This document shows, piece by piece, positions 62,073-64,000 of a stretch of 64,000 nucleotides of DNA. The stretch covers positions 1-64,000 of the forward strand of contig JBCCQA010000002.1 in NCBI GenBank assembly GCA_039024635.1. Direction: 5' to 3'. Within the stretch, counting starts at the first letter, position 1; every line of letters starts with the position of its first letter. Both the position numbers and the translations under genes were made by a program. The notes below the pieces were generated by a model. The model searched no databases, had not been told where the DNA came from, and saw only the letters and a list, made by a program, of their open reading frames with translations. Source of the DNA: Kuafuiihalomonas sp039024635. GTDB lineage: Bacteria > Myxococcota > Kuafuiibacteriia > Kuafuiibacteriales > Kuafuiibacteriaceae.

Positions 62073-62090
62073 GCCGCCATCTGAGCAGAA

Positions 62091-62357
62091 TCAAACCGGG
62101 GTTTCGAGGAGCTTTCGGGTGGTCTCGACCGAGGACTGGACGAGCCGAGCGCTGAGCTCGATCTGTTGGGTGGCCCGGAAGACCTCGACCTGAAGACCCA
62201 AGAGCCCGTCTTTGGCGGCGACCAGGTCTTCGACCTCGGCGAGCCTGCGCTGACCCTCGAAGGCCGCCTCGAAGAAGGTCCGAAAGTCGGGGCCCTCCCC
62301 TGTTTCAAAGCCAGGGCGGATTGTGACCGGCGGAACACCGCCAACGGAGCGAATCAA
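62091..62357 (-). CDS. SctI/FliE-like small protein (type III secretion inner rod-like)
   Basis: TTG 62357 gives an 88-residue protein. GGAGGT 5 nt upstream fixes this start over the longer open frame. The N-terminal part is unstructured (PVTIRPGFETGEGPDFR); the C-terminal half is a long amphipathic helix (LLGLQVEVFRATQQIELSAR, then VQSSVETTRKLL) ending in a short tail. This helix resembles the end of SctI (YscI/PscI) inner-rod proteins or FliE. The match is by eye, and this family is short and divergent, so it is uncertain. It overlaps the miniature sigma factor gene by TTGA and is followed by the OmpA-type gene. Confidence 0.5.
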   Translation of the reverse strand: MIRSVGGVPPVTIRPGFETGEGPDFRTFFEAAFEGQRRLAEVEDLVAAKDGLLGLQVEVFRATQQIELSARLVQSSVETTRKLLETPV

Positions 62358-62794
62358 GCTTGACCTCCGCAGAGTAGGGCGAGACGCGACCTCACCCTTC
62401 GGGCCCGTTTTCTGCGGCCGGAGGCCGTCACAGGCCCAAGGTCTTGCGCGCCTTCCCACTGGGCTCGAAGCCATCCGCGACTCTCCGGGTCCAAGTCTTC
62501 AAAGCCCTGAAACAGACGACGCAGGCGACGGCGGGCCTCCCAGCGTTCATCGGTCCAGAGGGGCGCCGGAAGGTCTTCGCCCTGATGAGAAGAGCGCCCC
62601 CGCCCGCATTCCCTTCGGAGGGCATCCAGCATGGCGCCTCGGGCGCGCAAGCCAAAGCGGCCATCGTGCTCGGCCCCGGCTTCAAGGATGCCCAGAGCGG
62701 CCCAAGCTACCAGATCGTCCGCGGACAGCGGGCCCGAGGCGTAGCGGCGGGCCCAGCGACGAAGCTCGGGAAGACGTGCCTCGAGAGGCCTCAT
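62354..62794 (-). CDS. miniature sigma-28-like sigma factor
   Basis: This 146-residue protein has a region 2-like part: LSADDLVAWAALGILEAGAEH, then FGLRARGAMLDALRRE, close to the FliA/WhiG form (GAMLDELR). After a short linker comes a degraded region 4-like segment (FQGFEDLDPESRGWLRA, then RKRARRVRSRLALL). Full-length sigma-28 has about 240 residues with regions 2, 3 and 4, so this is a reduced form. It overlaps the coiled-coil gene by ATGA and the SctI-like gene by TTGA. It may direct transcription of a secretion-type gene set elsewhere. Confidence 0.62.
   Translation of the reverse strand: MRPLEARLPELRRWARRYASGPLSADDLVAWAALGILEAGAEHDGRFGLRARGAMLDALRRECGRGRSSHQGEDLPAPLWTDERWEARRRLRRLFQGFEDLDPESRGWLRAQWEGAQDLGPVTASGRRKRARRVRSRLALLCGGQA
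62363..62368 (-). promoter_or_regulatory. ribosome binding site GGAGGT of the SctI-like gene
   Basis: A perfect GGAGGT on the minus strand lies 5 nt before TTG 62357, inside the end of the sigma factor gene. It is the reason to choose that rare start, with the TTGA overlap. Confidence 0.65.
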
Positions 62795-63195
62795 CGCATG
62801 TTCCCCACGGCGTTCTTGGCCGCGTCGTGGCGCGCCTTGAGGACGTTGGAGGTCATGGTGAAGGCTCGGGTCTCCTCCTGGATCCGTTGTTGGAGAGCGA
62901 TGAGCTGCAGGGAGGAGTCGGTCTGTAGCTGCACGAGATCTCGCTGACCTTGTAGCTGTGGATTGGCGGCCGATACGGGCAGACTGGGCCCCGAAAGCCC
63001 GGCCAGAGCGGCCGAGGCCACGAAGCCTCCGGGGAGGGCGGGAGCAGCCACCGCAAGGCCCTGTTGGGCGACCCGAGTGGCACCGACAAGGCCTTGGTGC
63101 ATCGCGGAACCAAAGCTTTGCCGGGGCGTTCGTCGGGCGGCGCTGGGCGTCGCGGCAAGACGCAAAGACTGGAGGCTGGGGTGCGTGGTCTTCAT
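62791..63195 (-). CDS. hypothetical protein with C-terminal coiled-coil, first gene of mini-operon
   Basis: This 134-residue protein has a Ala/Gly/Pro-rich middle and a helical tail, DLVQLQTDSSLQLIALQQRI followed by EETRAFTMTSNVLKARHDAA and KNAVGNMR. The tail has the length and composition of helices found in secreted type III needle, chaperone or translocator-type proteins, but no direct family match can be claimed. There is no signal peptide. Its stop overlaps the sigma factor start by ATGA, so it shares translation with the mini-operon. Confidence 0.6.
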   Translation of the reverse strand: MKTTHPSLQSLRLAATPSAARRTPRQSFGSAMHQGLVGATRVAQQGLAVAAPALPGGFVASAALAGLSGPSLPVSAANPQLQGQRDLVQLQTDSSLQLIALQQRIQEETRAFTMTSNVLKARHDAAKNAVGNMR

Positions 63196-63213
63196 GCAGC
63201 CACCTTAGCTCCC

Positions 63214-63232
63214 AGCCCGTTCGGGCTTTTTT
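63214..63232 (+). terminator. intrinsic terminator, plus orientation
   Basis: The inverted repeat AGCCCG (63214-63219) and CGGGCT (63222-63227) is followed directly by TTTTT (63228-63232). It is a standard intrinsic terminator for rightward transcription, although both flanking genes are on the minus strand. Confidence 0.65.
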
Positions 63233-63252
63233 GGATCGTGCTCGAAACGCGT

Positions 63253-64000
63253 TCAGTTGTTGGCGACCTTGTCCAGGTGTACGTCCATCTGCGGGAAAGG
63301 GATGCCGATTTGGGCCTCATCGAGGGCCTTCTTGATGGCGACCGTCGCTTTGTCCGTGGTGGGCCAGAACTCGGATGAAGGCACCCAGACTCGGCAGTGC
63401 CAATCGACCGACGAAGCCCCGAGGCCGGCACAGACCACGGCCGGGGCGGGGTCCTGCAGGCGGTTCTCCACCGCGTTCATGACCCCCAGGAGGATCTCCC
63501 GCGTTCGATCCAGGTCGGCGGAGTAGTCGACGCCGACTGTGATCTGCACCCGGCGAGTATCGCGAGCGCTGACGTTCTCGATGGTCGAGCCGAAGACAGC
63601 GCCGTTGGGCACGGTGATGACCCGGTTGTCCGGAGTGATCAGCGTGACGGCGAAGAGGCTGACCTCGTACACCGTGCCCGACTGGCCCGCAGTGGAGACG
63701 AAGTCACCGACTTTGAAGGGCCGGAATATGATCAGCATGACGCCGGCGGCGACGTTGCCCAAGGTGCCCTGGAGAGCGAGACCTACGGCAAGACCGGCTG
63801 CACCCAAGACGGCTGCGAAGCTGGTCGTTTCGACGCCGAAGTAGCCGAGGGCCGAGATAGCGGCCAAGACCACGATCACATAGCGGGCGATGTTGGCGAA
63901 GAAACGAGACAGAGTCGCGTCCAGCTCACGCTTGTCGGAGGTCTTACGAATGAGGTTCGCGACCCTACCGGCCACGAAGAGACCGACGACCAAGATCGCC
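63253..64000 (-). CDS. MscS-type mechanosensitive channel, partial at right edge
   Basis: The 5' end is cut by the window; at least 248 residues are visible. Membrane helices (YVIVVLAAISALGYFGV and AAVLGAAGLAVGLALQGTLGN, the pore-lining TM3) lead into the MscS beta domain (RPFKVGDFVSTAGQSGTV, then TPDNRVITVPNGAVFGSTIENV) and the C-terminal part (GIPFPQMDVHLDKV). It is an inner-membrane channel releasing solutes under osmotic downshock. It ends 57 nt before the mini-operon on the same strand. Confidence 0.93.
   Translation of the reverse strand, partial: AILVVGLFVAGRVANLIRKTSDKRELDATLSRFFANIARYVIVVLAAISALGYFGVETTSFAAVLGAAGLAVGLALQGTLGNVAAGVMLIIFRPFKVGDFVSTAGQSGTVYEVSLFAVTLITPDNRVITVPNGAVFGSTIENVSARDTRRVQITVGVDYSADLDRTREILLGVMNAVENRLQDPAPAVVCAGLGASSVDWHCRVWVPSSEFWPTTDKATVAIKKALDEAQIGIPFPQMDVHLDKVANN

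Noticed and set aside
1..64000. tRNA, rRNA, CRISPR array, insertion sequence or prophage
   Set aside because: I looked in the intergenic gaps and found no cloverleaf-like, repeat-spacer or transposase signal. Small RNAs cannot be excluded by eye.

Overview
This is a GC-rich (about 60% by eye), gene-dense window from a Gram-negative bacterium, most likely a former deltaproteobacterium of the Myxococcota/Bradymonadota type. The evidence is indirect: many lipoproteins with Asp-Leu-Gly-rich linkers behind the lipobox, a PEGA-domain Ser/Thr kinase, a sigma-54 response regulator, a MoxR/DUF58/SpoIIM cluster, CyaY, and frequent GTG/TTG starts with 4-nt stop/start overlaps. I saw no rRNA, tRNA, CRISPR array, insertion sequence, integrase or phage gene.

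Region 1 (1-20.6 kb) is loosely packed and accessory. It holds lipoproteins, two LysR-regulated divergent loci (a short-chain dehydrogenase; an NmrA-like protein plus a DUF1772 protein), a HXXEE membrane protein, secreted hydrolases, a beta-propeller lipoprotein, a K+ channel, a MATE exporter, a GNAT enzyme, a nucleotidyltransferase coupled to an AraC regulator, and DUF1761 and RDD membrane proteins. Four genes here are damaged: a membrane protein with a frameshift and a stop (1485-2029), a 5'-truncated epimerase (4759-5516), a hydrolase with an internal TAA (8025-8969), and an NmrA-like gene that lost its middle (19784-20128).

Region 2 (20.6-29 kb) opens with a tandem-duplicated di-haem lipoprotein and a VanX-type D,D-dipeptidase. 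A tightly overlapping envelope operon follows: RDD, SpoIIM, a membrane protein, a DUF4129-DUF4350 fusion, MoxR ATPase and DUF58.

Region 3 (29-41 kb) has an aminotransferase, a 1003-residue PA14/glycosidase-like secreted protein, and a minus-strand chain of an unknown protein, a catalytically dead alpha/beta hydrolase, a membrane-anchored serine hydrolase and a Cys-rich lipoprotein. It continues with frataxin, a pseudokinase, a solitary Dam methylase, and a haem/copper module for cytochrome oxidase assembly (cupredoxin-like protein, SCO, haem O synthase).

Region 4 (41-57 kb) is housekeeping and signalling: PlsC, a Ser/Thr kinase, a lipoprotein/ABC-transporter operon, a site-2 protease, GGDEF, HAD, glutamate dehydrogenase, a LarA-like/HAD-IB/PlsX operon, a sigma-54 regulator, a 7Fe ferredoxin and an RlmL-like methyltransferase.

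Region 5 (57-64 kb), all on the minus strand, carries SerC, an SRPBCC protein, an OmpA-type protein, and a three-gene overlapping mini-operon encoding a coiled-coil protein, a miniature sigma factor, and a small protein whose C-terminus resembles type III secretion inner-rod (SctI) or FliE proteins. A partial MscS channel runs off the right edge. The mini-operon is the best candidate for something undescribed.
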